From positions 62,001 to 126,000 of the forward strand of contig JALCNR010000004.1 of assembly GCA_022649165.1 (NCBI GenBank): a DNA stretch of 64,000 nt, in the 5' to 3' direction. Shown in pieces: positions 48,336 through 58,900 of this stretch (its first letter is position 1; the number at the start of each line of letters is the position of its first letter). The notes below the pieces were generated by a model. That model was not told the DNA's origin and searched no databases. It saw nothing but the letters and a program-made list of their open reading frames with translations. The DNA comes from Actinomyces sp. (GTDB taxonomy: Bacteria; Actinomycetota; Actinomycetes; Actinomycetales; Actinomycetaceae). A program made the position numbers and the translations under genes.

Positions 48336-49667
48336 ATGTTCTTCTGGAGGATGATCGTCCAGGCGCTGCGGCGCCAGGTGGGCAAACGGCTGATGATCGC
48401 CGTGACGATCCTGCTGGGGTCCAGCCTGACCACCTCCATGCTGGCCGTCATGCTGGACGTCGGGGACAAGGTTCAGGAGGAACTGAGCTCCTATGGGGCG
48501 AACATCCAGGTCCTGCCCCAGTCCACCGCCATCGTCTCCGATATGTACGAGGTCGACTCCGTCTCCAGCTCGTCGGCCGGCTCGATCCGTGAGGACGAGC
48601 TGGCGGACATCAAGACGATCTTCTGGGCCTACAACATCGAGGACTTCGCGCCCTTCCTGGAGGTCGCCGCCACGGTCGACGGACAGGAGGCCACGGTCGC
48701 CGGGACGTGGTTCAGCCACGACCTGGATCTGGCCACCGGCCAGTCGGTGACCACGGGCATCGAGAACATGCGCGACTGGTGGGATGTCGCCGGGGACTGG
48801 CCCCAGAGCGACGATCAGGCCCTGATCGGCGCGCGGCTGGCCCAGACGCTGGGCGTGCAGGCCGGCGATCGGGTGAGCGTGGCCGCCGTCCCGTCGGAGC
48901 AGGAGGGCTCCCAGTCGGGGTCGTCCTCGACCCCGGGCGCGAGCGGGGCGTCTCCGCGAACGGTGACGATCACGGGCGTCATCGAGTCGGGCGACGAGGA
49001 GGACTCGAAACTCTTCACCACCCTGGCGACGGCCCAGGCGATGGCGGGACGCCCCGGCGAGGTCGGCAGCATCGAGGTGCGGGCCATCACCACCCCGGAC
49101 AACGACCTCGCGCGCCGGGCCGCGCGCGACCCCTCGACGCTGTCGATCGACGAATGGGAGACCTGGTACTGCACGGCCTATGTCAGCTCGATCGCGTACC
49201 AGATCGAGGAGGCGATGACGAACGTGGTCGCCAAGCCCGTGCACCAGATCGCGGACACCGAGGGCGAGATCCTGGAGAAGACGCAGCTCATCATGACGGT
49301 CGTCGCGGTCTTCGCGATGGTCGCGGCCTCGCTGGGCATCGCGAACCTGGTGACGGCCTCGGTGATGGAACGCTCGAAGGAGATCGGCCTGATGAAGGCG
49401 CTCGGAGCGCGCAACCGGTCCATCGTCGCCACGATCCTCACCGAGACCTTCGTCGTGGCGCTGGCAGGCGGCGCTGCCGGCTTCGGGCTGGGCATCGGCC
49501 TCGCCCAACTGGTGGGGCACCTGGTGTTCGGATCGGGCATCGCGGTGCGCCCGATCGTCGCGCCCCTCATGGCCTTGGTCATCCTCGTGACGGCGCTGGT
49601 CGGGTGCCTGCCGTCGATCCGGTATCTGCTACGCCTGCAGCCCGCCCAGGTGCTGCACGGGAGGTGA
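48336..49667 (+). CDS. MacB/FtsX-type ABC permease (1)
   Basis: This 443-residue permease has one N-terminal helix (about 20-45), a large extracytoplasmic MacB-PCD domain (50-315), and three C-terminal helices (about 320-440). The cytoplasmic coupling segment is MERSKEIGLMKALGARNRSI, typical of FtsX-like domains. With the second permease and the ATPase it should form a mechanotransmitting ABC complex like those in Campylobacter P19 loci. AGGCGGC is a weak ribosome site. It is followed after 7 nt by permease 2. Confidence 0.92.
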   Translation: MFFWRMIVQALRRQVGKRLMIAVTILLGSSLTTSMLAVMLDVGDKVQEELSSYGANIQVLPQSTAIVSDMYEVDSVSSSSAGSIREDELADIKTIFWAYNIEDFAPFLEVAATVDGQEATVAGTWFSHDLDLATGQSVTTGIENMRDWWDVAGDWPQSDDQALIGARLAQTLGVQAGDRVSVAAVPSEQEGSQSGSSSTPGASGASPRTVTITGVIESGDEEDSKLFTTLATAQAMAGRPGEVGSIEVRAITTPDNDLARRAARDPSTLSIDEWETWYCTAYVSSIAYQIEEAMTNVVAKPVHQIADTEGEILEKTQLIMTVVAVFAMVAASLGIANLVTASVMERSKEIGLMKALGARNRSIVATILTETFVVALAGGAAGFGLGIGLAQLVGHLVFGSGIAVRPIVAPLMALVILVTALVGCLPSIRYLLRLQPAQVLHGR

Positions 49668-49674
49668 GGGGGAC

Positions 49675-50805
49675 ATGGACGGACATCACCGGATGTACCT
49701 GCGGATGATCACGCAGTCGTTCTGGCACAGGGCCTCCCGGGTGCTCATCGCCTCGCTGTCGATCGCCGTGGGCGCCACGACCCTGTCGTGCCTGGGCCTC
49801 GTGGCCTATGCGGTTCCCGCGCAGATGGCGCGCGAGCTGCGGTCCTACGGCGCCAACATGGTGGTCCTCCCCGACGGGGCGGCGAGCCTCTCCGCCGACC
49901 AGCTCGACGCCGCGGACCGCGCCGTCGGCGACGCCGCGCTGGGGCGCGCCGCCTACCAGTACGCGAACCTGCTGTACAACCAGCAGGCCGTGCAGGTCAT
50001 GGGCACGGACATCGACGACGCCCTCTCGGTGCGCCCCTACTGGGAGATCGACGGATCCGCCCCCACCGGTGCGGACGAGATCCTCGTCGGGGAGAGCGTG
50101 GCCGACCTCTACCGCTTCTCGGTCGGGGAGAAGGTGGGGCTCACGGAGCCCACCACCGAGGACGGCGCCGCGCGGCAGCTGACGGTCACCGGGATCCTCC
50201 GCACCGGGGGAGCGGAGGACGACCTTATCGTGACGAACCCGCAGACCCTGGCGGAGTTCACCGGCGGGGTCACCGCCTACGACGTCATCGAGTACTCGGT
50301 GGACGCCGACGGCGCGGACCTGGCGGCCGTGGCCGACGCGGTGGGGGCGCAGGGGACCGGCATGGAGGCCGAGGTCGTGCGCCGCGTCAGCGAGTCCGAG
50401 TCGGGCGTCGCCCAAACGCTCCAGACGCTCATCTGGATCGTCAGCGTGATCATCTGCCTGCTCACCCTCATCTCGATCTCGGCGACGCTCAGCGCCGTCG
50501 TCTCCGAGCGGGCGCGGGAGATCGGCCTGAAGAAGGCCCTGGGGGCGCTCGCCAGGGATGTCATGGGCGAGTTCGTCGGGGAGTCGGTGCTGCTCGGCCT
50601 GCTGGGCGGGGCCGTGGGGGCGGCGCTCGGCGTGTGGATCGCGGACGAGATCTCGATGAGGGCCTTCGCCGTCCAGATCGGGGTGAACTGGTGGGTCGTC
50701 CCCCTCACCCTGGTGTTCTCCGTGGCCGTCGCCCTGGTGGGCAGTCTGCTGCCGGCCCGGCGGATCTCGGCAATCAATCCCGTCGACGTGTTGGGAGGGG
50801 AGTGA
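49675..50805 (+). CDS. MacB/FtsX-type ABC permease (2)
   Basis: This 376-residue permease has the same layout as its neighbour but a smaller extracytoplasmic domain (50-245). The coupling segment SERAREIGLKKALGALARDV lies before the penultimate helix pair. GAGGTGAGGGGG precedes ATG 49675; Met7 could be an alternative. The two permeases share only the motif region, so they probably form a heterodimer. Stop and next ATG are 2 nt apart. Confidence 0.92.
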   Translation: MDGHHRMYLRMITQSFWHRASRVLIASLSIAVGATTLSCLGLVAYAVPAQMARELRSYGANMVVLPDGAASLSADQLDAADRAVGDAALGRAAYQYANLLYNQQAVQVMGTDIDDALSVRPYWEIDGSAPTGADEILVGESVADLYRFSVGEKVGLTEPTTEDGAARQLTVTGILRTGGAEDDLIVTNPQTLAEFTGGVTAYDVIEYSVDADGADLAAVADAVGAQGTGMEAEVVRRVSESESGVAQTLQTLIWIVSVIICLLTLISISATLSAVVSERAREIGLKKALGALARDVMGEFVGESVLLGLLGGAVGAALGVWIADEISMRAFAVQIGVNWWVVPLTLVFSVAVALVGSLLPARRISAINPVDVLGGE

Positions 50806-50807
50806 CC

Positions 50808-51595
<788 letters not shown>

Positions 51596-51599
<4 letters not shown>

Positions 51600-52066
51600 G
51601 CGCCCGGAGCCCGCTCCGGGCCCGCGCCCTCCTGGCCGGGGCCGCCGTCGGCGCGGCGATCGGGCAGGCTGTGCTCACCGGGTGCGCCGTGGACGCGGGG
51701 CCGGCCGCAAGCACCCTGCCCGACGGGGACTACACCGGCACGTCCGCCACGGAGGACGACGGCTCCTACGGGGTGGTGACGTTCTCCGTCTCCGGCGGCG
51801 CCGTCACCGACGCCTCGTTCCTCGTCTACGACGAGGACGGCACCCCCCACGACGAGGACTACGGCCTGGGCAGCGACGGCACGCCCGCCGACCAGGAGTT
51901 CTACCAGCGCGCTCAGAACGCCATCGCCGCTGAGAAGGAGTTCGTCTCCGAGTTCGAGGAGACCGGCGACCAGAACCAGGTCGAGGCGATCGCGGGAGCC
52001 TCGCTGTCACACCGCCTGTTCCTGGATGCGGTGGCGGACGCCGTGGCGGATGCTCGGCAGTCCTGA
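51596..52066 (+). CDS. FMN-binding-domain lipoprotein
   Basis: This 156-residue protein has a lipobox LTGC (Cys at about residue 30) and a short FMN-binding domain. The end VEAIAGASLSHRLF is placed where flavinylated domains carry [S/T]GA[T/S]; here it is AGAS, so the last Ser is the likely FMN acceptor. YTGTSATEDDGSYGVV is the usual early strand. It starts with GTG overlapping the ATPase stop. The next gene is an ApbE flavinyltransferase, which strongly suggests covalent FMN and a role as an extracytoplasmic electron carrier for the iron system. Confidence 0.82.
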
Positions 52067-53072
52067 TCCCCAGCGGGGCGGAGACCCCCGGCCCGCCTCG
52101 TGCACATTCGCGACCATGGGCACGCTGGCGCATGTGTCGTGGGGGCCGGCCGGGCGGGGAGAGAGGGACCTCGCGCGCCGTCTGGCGGGGCGGGCCGCAC
52201 ATCTGGAGGGCCTCCTCACCCGCTTCGACCCCGCCTCGGAGGTGTCGCTCCTGGACGGGCGGTGGCGCCCGGTCAGCGAGGACACGGCCGCAGTGCTCTC
52301 GAGCGCGCAGGACCTCTGTCGGCGCACCCGCGCCGGATTCTCCGCGTTGCTGGGGGCGCGGGTGCGCGCCTGGGAGGGCGTGGCCCGCGGCGAGGACGCC
52401 CCGGGGGCGGATCCGGGCCCGGTGCGCGGGCGGATCGAGGTATCCGCCGACGCCGCGGGCGTGAGCGCGCGCGTGGTCGGCGCCGATCCACGGGCCGTGG
52501 ACCTGGGGGGCATCGCGAAAGGGTATGCGGCGGACCAGCTGCGCGACCTGGCCCAGGCCTCGGGCGCCTCGGACGTCCTGGTCTCGCTGGGCCGGTCCTC
52601 GATGGCCGTGGCTGGCGCCGCGGCGCGGATCGCGCTGGCCAGCCCGTGGCGGGGCCTGGAGGCCTTCGGGACGTTGGTGCTGGAGTCGGGGTCCCTGTCC
52701 GTGTCCGCGGATCCGGGAACCCGGATCGGTCCGGGCCGCCAGCGCAGCCACGCCCTGGACCCCGTCACCGGCCGCCCGGCCGTCACGGACCTGTGCGGGG
52801 TCGTCGTGTGCGGCGAGGACGGGATGGTCTGCGAGGCCTTCTCGACGGCCTATCTGGTGTGCGGGCTGGACGCGGCGCTGGCGATGGACCGGGAGCACCC
52901 GGAACTGCGTTCGATCTTCATGACCGTCGACGGGCGGGTCCTGGCCGACCCGGCGCTGCGGGTCGCGGCCGTCCCCGGAGCCCAGCGCCGGCTCTCCTCC
53001 GCGAGGGCGGCGCTCCCGCTCCGTGCCGCGGGTCCCGCAGATCACATCCGAAGGTCCCTCTCCCGAAAGTAA
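52050..53072 (+). CDS. apbE: FAD:protein FMN transferase, ApbE-like variant
   Basis: This 340-residue protein has ApbE motifs: DLGGIAKGYAAD (about 151-162), SHALDPVTGRPA (about 233-244), and the late CEAFSTAYLVCG. Two usual motifs are altered. NLGG reads SLGR, and the metal-binding Asp of the DAxxTA motif is Glu. It carries no secretion signal. ATG 52050 overlaps the FMN-binding gene by 17 nt. It should attach FMN from FAD to that lipoprotein, though cytoplasmic ApbE proteins with changed metal ligands may differ. It is followed by feoA after 21 nt with a new promoter. Confidence 0.85.
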   Translation: MLGSPDPQRGGDPRPASCTFATMGTLAHVSWGPAGRGERDLARRLAGRAAHLEGLLTRFDPASEVSLLDGRWRPVSEDTAAVLSSAQDLCRRTRAGFSALLGARVRAWEGVARGEDAPGADPGPVRGRIEVSADAAGVSARVVGADPRAVDLGGIAKGYAADQLRDLAQASGASDVLVSLGRSSMAVAGAAARIALASPWRGLEAFGTLVLESGSLSVSADPGTRIGPGRQRSHALDPVTGRPAVTDLCGVVVCGEDGMVCEAFSTAYLVCGLDAALAMDREHPELRSIFMTVDGRVLADPALRVAAVPGAQRRLSSARAALPLRAAGPADHIRRSLSRK

Positions 53073-53087
53073 GGGAGGGCTTATCTT
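53060..53087 (+). promoter_or_regulatory. feoA promoter region
   Basis: CTCCC (53060-53064) and GGGAG (53073-53077) flank 8 nt. TATCTT (53082-53087) lies 6 nt before the feoA ATG, suggesting a leaderless transcript within the iron island. Confidence 0.5.
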
Positions 53088-53093
53088 GGTGAC

Positions 53094-53357
53094 ATGCTGT
53101 TGAGCACATGTCCGACGGGCGCCCAGGCCCGCCTTGCCCGAATCGACGTGGATCCCGCTTATCGTCTGCGCCTGGAGGAGCTCGGCATGCGCCCGGGCGC
53201 CGAGTTCCGCCTGACCAACCGCGCGGCATTCGGCGGGATCGTCATCAACATCGCGGGCACGCGCATCGCGGTGGACCGCCGCTCGGCCCGGCTCATCGAC
53301 GTCGAGACCGCCGGTTCCGATGCCGCGGGGACCACGCAGCAGGAGGCCCGCGCATGA
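53094..53357 (+). CDS. feoA: Ferrous iron transport protein A
   Basis: This 87-residue SH3-like protein is FeoA, a cytoplasmic partner of FeoB. The core RLEELGMRPGAEFRLTNRAA (about 25-44) and the final IAVDRRSARLIDVE are typical. Its stop overlaps the feoB start by ATGA. The start follows a TATCTT box by 6 nt and has no ribosome site. Confidence 0.92.
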   Translation: MLLSTCPTGAQARLARIDVDPAYRLRLEELGMRPGAEFRLTNRAAFGGIVINIAGTRIAVDRRSARLIDVETAGSDAAGTTQQEARA

Positions 53358-55540
53358 GCTGCCCGAAGTGCAATCCATCCGGCGGCGCCCCCCAGAGGCC
53401 GTCGCGCCGGCCGGCGACGCCCTCGTCCCTCCTGCGCCGGGCGAGCGGCGCCCGCCGCGTCCCGATCGCCCTGACCCGCGAGGCTCCAGTCGCCGTCGAC
53501 GTCCTCGAGGACGAGGCCGGCGCCGTGGCCGGCGAGCCCACGATCCTGCTGGTCGGCAACCCGAACGTCGGCAAGTCGACGATATTCAACATCGTCACCG
53601 GTGCCCGCCAGCGCGTCGTCAACGCGCCAGGCACCACGGTCGAGGTCATGGCGGGCCGCTGGGGAGCGGTGGGGGCGCGGGTCCTGGATCTTCCGGGGAC
53701 GTACTCGCTGATCGCGAACTCGCGTGACGAGCAGGTCGTCGTCGACACGGTCGCCGGGGCTCCCGGATCCTTCACCGATCCGGTCCGCGGCCGGTCCGCC
53801 GACCTCATCCTCGTCGTGTTGGACGCGACGGCGCTCACGCGCTCCCTCTACCTCTTGGGCCAGGTCGCGCGCACCGGCCGTCCCGTCGCGGCCGTCATCA
53901 CCCTGGCCGACGTGGCCGAACGGGAGGGAGAGAGGATCGACGCCTCCGCCCTGTCGAAGGCGCTCGGCATCCCGGTCATGGCGATCGATCCCCGGACCTC
54001 GAAGGGGGTCGAGGGCCTCGACGACATGGTGGCCTCGGCCCTGAGCGCCGGCCCGCACGTGCGCGACGTCGATCCCGACCCGTCCGCGCCCGGCTACGGC
54101 GGGGCAGACGCTTCCGGCCCCGGCCGGGACGCGGCCGGCGCCCTCGTCGAAGATCCCCTGGCGGAGGCGGAGGACATCTTCGCGTGGGTCGAGGACGTCC
54201 AGCGGGAGGCGTCGGGAACGACCGCCGCGCAGGCCGCGCTGTCGCGCTCGGACCGGATCGACCGGTTCCTGCTGCATCCCGTCGTCGGCATCCCCGTGTT
54301 CTTCGCCCTGATGTGGCTGCTGTTCAAGATCGCCGGAGAGTGGGTCGGCCCGATCCAGGACTTCTTCGACGGGCTGTTCTCGTCGACCGACCCGGGGGCG
54401 GTGTCGGTGGCCGCCGGCGTCAACGCGCTCCTCGGGCTGGCCGGGTGGGAGGACACCTGGGTGCAGGGGCTGCTGGTCGGCGGCCTGTGCACCGGCCTGG
54501 GCGTGGTCGCCTCCTTCCTTCCGCTGATGTTCGCGATCTTCCTGATGATCTCCGTCCTGGAGGACTCCGGGTACATGGCCCGCGCCGCCTTCCTGGGCGA
54601 CCGCGTCATGCGGGCGATCGGCCTCGACGGGCGCGTCATCATGCCGCTCATCATGGGCTTCGGATGCAACCTGCCGTCGCTGGCCGCGACCCGCACGCTG
54701 CCCAGCGACCGGCAGCGGCTGGTCACCACGCTCATCACCCCCTACACGTCCTGCGCCGCGCGACTGACGATCTACCTGATGATCGCCCGCATCTTCTTCC
54801 CCGAGAACACGGGGACGGTGGTGTTCGGGCTGTACATGATGTCCCTGCTCCTGGTCGTGCTGGCGGCGCTGGCCCTCAAGCCGTTCCTCACGAAGCGCGA
54901 GTCGCAGGCCCCGCTGATGCTCGTGCTGCCCCCCTACCAGATGCCGCGCCTGCTCATCATCCTCAAGAACACGTGGATGCGGGCGTGGGACTTCGTCAAG
55001 GGCGCGGGCCGGATCATCGTCGCGATGACGCTGGTCGTGTGGTTCATGGGCGCGATCCCGGTCGTCTCCGGGTTCTCCTTCGCGCAGGAGGATCTGCCGA
55101 TGGAGGACTCCCTCTACGGGCGCACCGCGCAGGTCCTGGTGCCGGTCTTCGAGCCCACCGGGTTCGGCGAATGGCACCTCACCGGCGCGCTGATGACGGG
55201 GTTCGTCGCGAAGGAGACCGTGATCAGCTCGATCGTCACCTCCTACAACATGGATCCGGAGACGGCCGGCGGCGACGCCGAGGATGGCGGCACGGACCTG
55301 GGCTCCCTGCCGGATCTGGTGAGGGGCTCGTTCGACCAGTCCGCGGGGACCGGCGCCGCATCGTTGGCGGCGTTCGCCTTCATGGTCTTCGTCCTGGCGT
55401 ACACGCCGTGCATGGCGACGGTGGCGGAGCAGTCCCGACAGATCGGCGGGAAACGCACCGCTGCGGCCGTGGGCGTGCAGCTGGCGGTCGCCTGGGTGCT
55501 CGCCACGGCCATCTTCCAGATCGGGAGGCTGTTCCTGTGA
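53354..55540 (+). CDS. feoB: Ferrous iron transporter FeoB
   Basis: This 728-residue Fe(II) permease has an N-terminal G domain and about nine membrane helices. G1 is GNPNVGKS (about 70-77), G3 is DLPGTYS, and the G4 position reads TLAD instead of NxxD, so guanine specificity may be altered. The Gate motifs GFGCNLPS and YTSCAARL each keep the conserved Cys. A 55-residue N-terminal extension starts MSCPKCNPSGG with a CxxC. An acidic insert (about 240-265) is extra. It is coupled to feoA and, through GTGA, to the FeoC-like gene. Confidence 0.95.
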   Translation: MSCPKCNPSGGAPQRPSRRPATPSSLLRRASGARRVPIALTREAPVAVDVLEDEAGAVAGEPTILLVGNPNVGKSTIFNIVTGARQRVVNAPGTTVEVMAGRWGAVGARVLDLPGTYSLIANSRDEQVVVDTVAGAPGSFTDPVRGRSADLILVVLDATALTRSLYLLGQVARTGRPVAAVITLADVAEREGERIDASALSKALGIPVMAIDPRTSKGVEGLDDMVASALSAGPHVRDVDPDPSAPGYGGADASGPGRDAAGALVEDPLAEAEDIFAWVEDVQREASGTTAAQAALSRSDRIDRFLLHPVVGIPVFFALMWLLFKIAGEWVGPIQDFFDGLFSSTDPGAVSVAAGVNALLGLAGWEDTWVQGLLVGGLCTGLGVVASFLPLMFAIFLMISVLEDSGYMARAAFLGDRVMRAIGLDGRVIMPLIMGFGCNLPSLAATRTLPSDRQRLVTTLITPYTSCAARLTIYLMIARIFFPENTGTVVFGLYMMSLLLVVLAALALKPFLTKRESQAPLMLVLPPYQMPRLLIILKNTWMRAWDFVKGAGRIIVAMTLVVWFMGAIPVVSGFSFAQEDLPMEDSLYGRTAQVLVPVFEPTGFGEWHLTGALMTGFVAKETVISSIVTSYNMDPETAGGDAEDGGTDLGSLPDLVRGSFDQSAGTGAASLAAFAFMVFVLAYTPCMATVAEQSRQIGGKRTAAAVGVQLAVAWVLATAIFQIGRLFL

Positions 55541-55923
55541 GCATCGCAGCGCCGGCGGCGGAGCGCCCGGGGCGCGAGCGCGCGCGGATGCGGTCGGCGC
55601 GCCAGACGGTGCTCCGCGCGCTCGAGGCCGGGGCCACCGTCAGCGCCGCAGCCGCCCGAGCCGGGATCTCCGCGGAGATGGCCGGCGTCATGGTCGACGA
55701 GATGCGCCGGTCCGGACTGCTGGTCGACGCCACGTCGCTGTGCGCGTCGGGGCTGGGCGCCTGTCACACCGCGGGGGGACTGACCGGCGCCAGCGAGGAG
55801 GTCCGCGTCCACTGCGCGGGCTGCCCGATGATCCCGCTGCGCCCGCGCGGCAACGGTGTGGGGTCTCGGCGCCTGTTCGCCCGTTTGCGTCGCGGAACCC
55901 CCGCCGAGACCGCGTCTCGTTGA
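55537..55923 (+). CDS. FeoC-like winged-helix protein with four cysteines
   Basis: This 128-residue protein follows feoB with a 4-nt overlap. The first half reads as a winged helix (residues 22-65; VSAAAARAGISAEMAGVMVDEM). The second half has Cys residues in LCASGLGACH and VHCAGCPM, a C-x6-C...C-x2-C set that could hold iron-sulfur or zinc. It fits the position and size of FeoC, although classic FeoC is about 80 residues. It may regulate feoB translation or stability, or sense iron. Its stop is 15 nt from the convergent dehydrogenase gene. Confidence 0.7.
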   Translation: MSIAAPAAERPGRERARMRSARQTVLRALEAGATVSAAAARAGISAEMAGVMVDEMRRSGLLVDATSLCASGLGACHTAGGLTGASEEVRVHCAGCPMIPLRPRGNGVGSRRLFARLRRGTPAETASR

Positions 55924-55938
55924 TCCCGGCCCCTCTCC

Positions 55939-58900
55939 TCAGGACCTCCCGTTCAGGAGCGTCGCCAGGTGCATCCCTCGGCGCCCGGCCAACTGCGCGG
56001 CCTGCGTGCGGCAGGAGAACCCGTCGGCCAGAAACACGGCGCCGGGATGCTCGCGGAGCGCCGGCAGCAGCGCGTTCTCCGCGACCCTGACCGACACATC
56101 GTAGTGGCCCCGCTCATAGCCGAAGTTGCCGGCCAGCCCGCAGCACCCGGCCAGCTCGACGACGTCGGCGCCCAGCGATCGAAGCAGCTCCCGGTCGGCC
56201 GACCACGTCATCACCGAGTAGTGGTGGCAGTGCGGTTGGGCGACGACCTGCACGCCTGTGAGGTCCGGCAGCCGGCGCTCGTCCGCGGGAACGGTGGCGA
56301 GGAGCTCCGCCAGGGTCCGGACCGCCCCCGACACGGCGCGCGATCGAGGGTCGTCGGGCAGTAGGTCGATCAGGTCGTCGCGCAGCACCGCGGTGCATGA
56401 GGGCTCCACCCCGACGATCGGGATCCCGTTGACGGCGAAAGGCCCCAGCACGCCGAGCAGCGCCGACAGGCGTTTCTTCGCGCCGCCCAGTTGGCCGGTG
56501 GTGATCCAGGTCAGCCCGCAGCACGCATCGGCCGGGGGGACCAGCACGGTGAAGCCGTTGGCCTCAAGGACCTCGACCATCGCGCGGGCGCCTGCATCGT
56601 CCAGGGTCTCGGAGAAGGAATCCGCCCACAGGACGACGTGACGGGGGCCAGTGGGCGCACGGACCTCGCCGGTCCGGACGGCCGTCTCCCGCGGGCGAGG
56701 GCGGATGCCGCCCGCCGAACTCGCCAGGCCCCGCTCACGCCGCGCCCATCGCGAGAACGTCCCCCTCTGGAACCCGGGCATCCCCCGGCGCGGGTCCAGG
56801 CCGATGACGCGGAACGCCAACCCGCGCAGCGCGCCCACGCCGAGAACCGCGTTACCCGCCGCGGCGAGCCCCGGCACGCGGGCGGTCAACCGGGTCCAGC
56901 GGGGCAGCCATCCCAGCGTGTAGTGGGACAACGGCCGCAACCGGCGGCGATAGCGGCGGAAGAAGGCCTCCGAGCGGTATTTCGCCATGTCGACGCCCGC
57001 CGGGCAGTCCGAGGAGCATGCCTTGCAGGCGAGGCACAGATCGAGCGCCTCCAAAACCTCAGGGCTCGCGATCGAGCGCACGAGCTGCCCGTTCGCCGCC
57101 TCCTGCAGGGTGCGGGCGCGTCCGCGCGTCACGTCCTTCTCATCGCGCGTGGCCTGCCACGACGGGCACATGAACGTCCCCGCGATGTCGGCGCGGCATT
57201 TGCCGACGCCGGTGCACCGGTGCAGCGCCGTGGTGAAGTCCCCGTGGTCCTCACCGAACGCGAACCCGCCGTCGGCGGGCATCGGCGCCGCACCGGGACG
57301 CCGCAGGAACTGGTCGAGCAGGTCGATCCCCTCCCGCCACCGGGCGCGCCGCGGGTCCGGTGCCAGGGGTCCGTCCTCGTCGTCGACGAGGGCGCCGCCT
57401 GCCGTGCCCGATCGGGCGGCCCCGATCCCGCCCTCGACCGGCGCCGGGCGGGTACGGGCCGCCGCGGGTCCAACGGGGCTCGTCAACACCCCGGGGTTCA
57501 GCAGGTTCTCCGGGTCGAACAGGTGCTTGACGCGGCCGAAGAGCTCGAGCATCTCCGGGGAGTACATGAACTGCAGCAACTCGGTGCGAGCCCGTCCGTC
57601 CCCGTGTTCGCCGGAGACGGAGCCTCCGTGGGCGGCGCAGATCTGCGCCGCCCGCTCGAGAAACCGGCGCGAATGGGCGACGCCCTCGTCGGTCTCCAGG
57701 GGCAGGTCCAGGCGGATGTGGACGCATCCGTCGCCGAAGTGCCCGTAGAGCAGTCCGTCCACGTCGAACTCGGCCATCAGGGCGGTGAAGTCGCGGAGGT
57801 AGGCGCCCAGGCGCTCGGGCGGGACGGCGGCGTCCTCGAAGCTGGGCCAGCCCTGCTCGTTGCCGCCGACGACACTGCCCCGCCCATCCAGGCGGACGGG
57901 GGTGCGCCCTCCCAGGCCCGCGCCGTCGGCCCGGATGCGCCACAGGGCCGCGGCGTCCGCGCCGGGCGGGTAGACGGCCACGGCCCTGCTCGACGCGGAG
58001 GCGGCCAGCGCGTGGGCGCGGGCGAGCGAGTCCTCTGGGGAGGCGCCTCCGACCTCGCACATCAGCCAGCCCTCGCCGGCGGGGAGCCCGGGAACGGCGC
58101 CGGGGCCGTTGTGGCGGCGGACGACGTCGACCAGGCGGGAGTCCAGTCCCTCCACGGCCAGCGGATGGTGGGCGAGCAGGGCGGGCACATCGTCGGCTGC
58201 GGCGATCATGTCGGGGTAGCCCAGCGCCACCAGCACCGGCGCCGTGGGGAGGGGGACCAGGCGGACCGTGATCGACAGGACTGTCACCAGAGTGCCCTCG
58301 GTGCCCACCAGCATGGCCGCGAGGTTGCGCCGGCGCTCGGGCAGCAGGTGCTCCAGCGAGTAGCCCGACACCTGGCGCCCGAAACGCCCGAGTTCCACGC
58401 GGATCGGCGCCAGGTGGGCGTCGACCAGGGCGGCGAGTCCGGGCACCTCGGGGAGCGCGGCCTCGTGCGAGGTTCGGGCGGTGAAGCGCCGGCCGGCCCC
58501 GTCGACGCAGTCGAGCGAGACGATGTTGTCTGCCGTGCGCCCCCAGGCGGTGGCGTGGGGCCCGCAGGCGTTGTTGCCCACCATGCCGCCGATGGTGGCG
58601 CGGTTCTGGCTGGAGGGGTCGGGCCCGAAGCGCAGTCCGAAGGGTGCGGCGGCAGCCTGCAGGGTGGCCTCCACGCAGCCCGGCTCGACGACGGCGGTGC
58701 GTGTCTCGGGGTCGATGGACACGACGTGGTCGAGGTGGCGGGAGAACTCCAGGACGATGCCGGGGCCCACGGCGTTGCCCGCGCAGGAGGTGCCGCCGCC
58801 GCGGTTCGTGACGGGGACCCGGCGGGCTCGGCAGATCGCCAGGGCCTGGAGAGCGTCGTCCACCGACGCGGGGAAGACGACGGCCAGCGGCGGGATCCGG

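Noticed and set aside
46212-49520. 1102-codon open frame on the minus strand over the iron operon
   Set aside because: It is antisense to five genes with clear motifs. Its composition is Arg/Gly/Asp/His-rich low complexity, as expected of a GC-rich shadow frame.
53070-53088. DtxR box at feoA
   Set aside because: The best alignment matches only about 10 of 19 consensus positions, too few to call.
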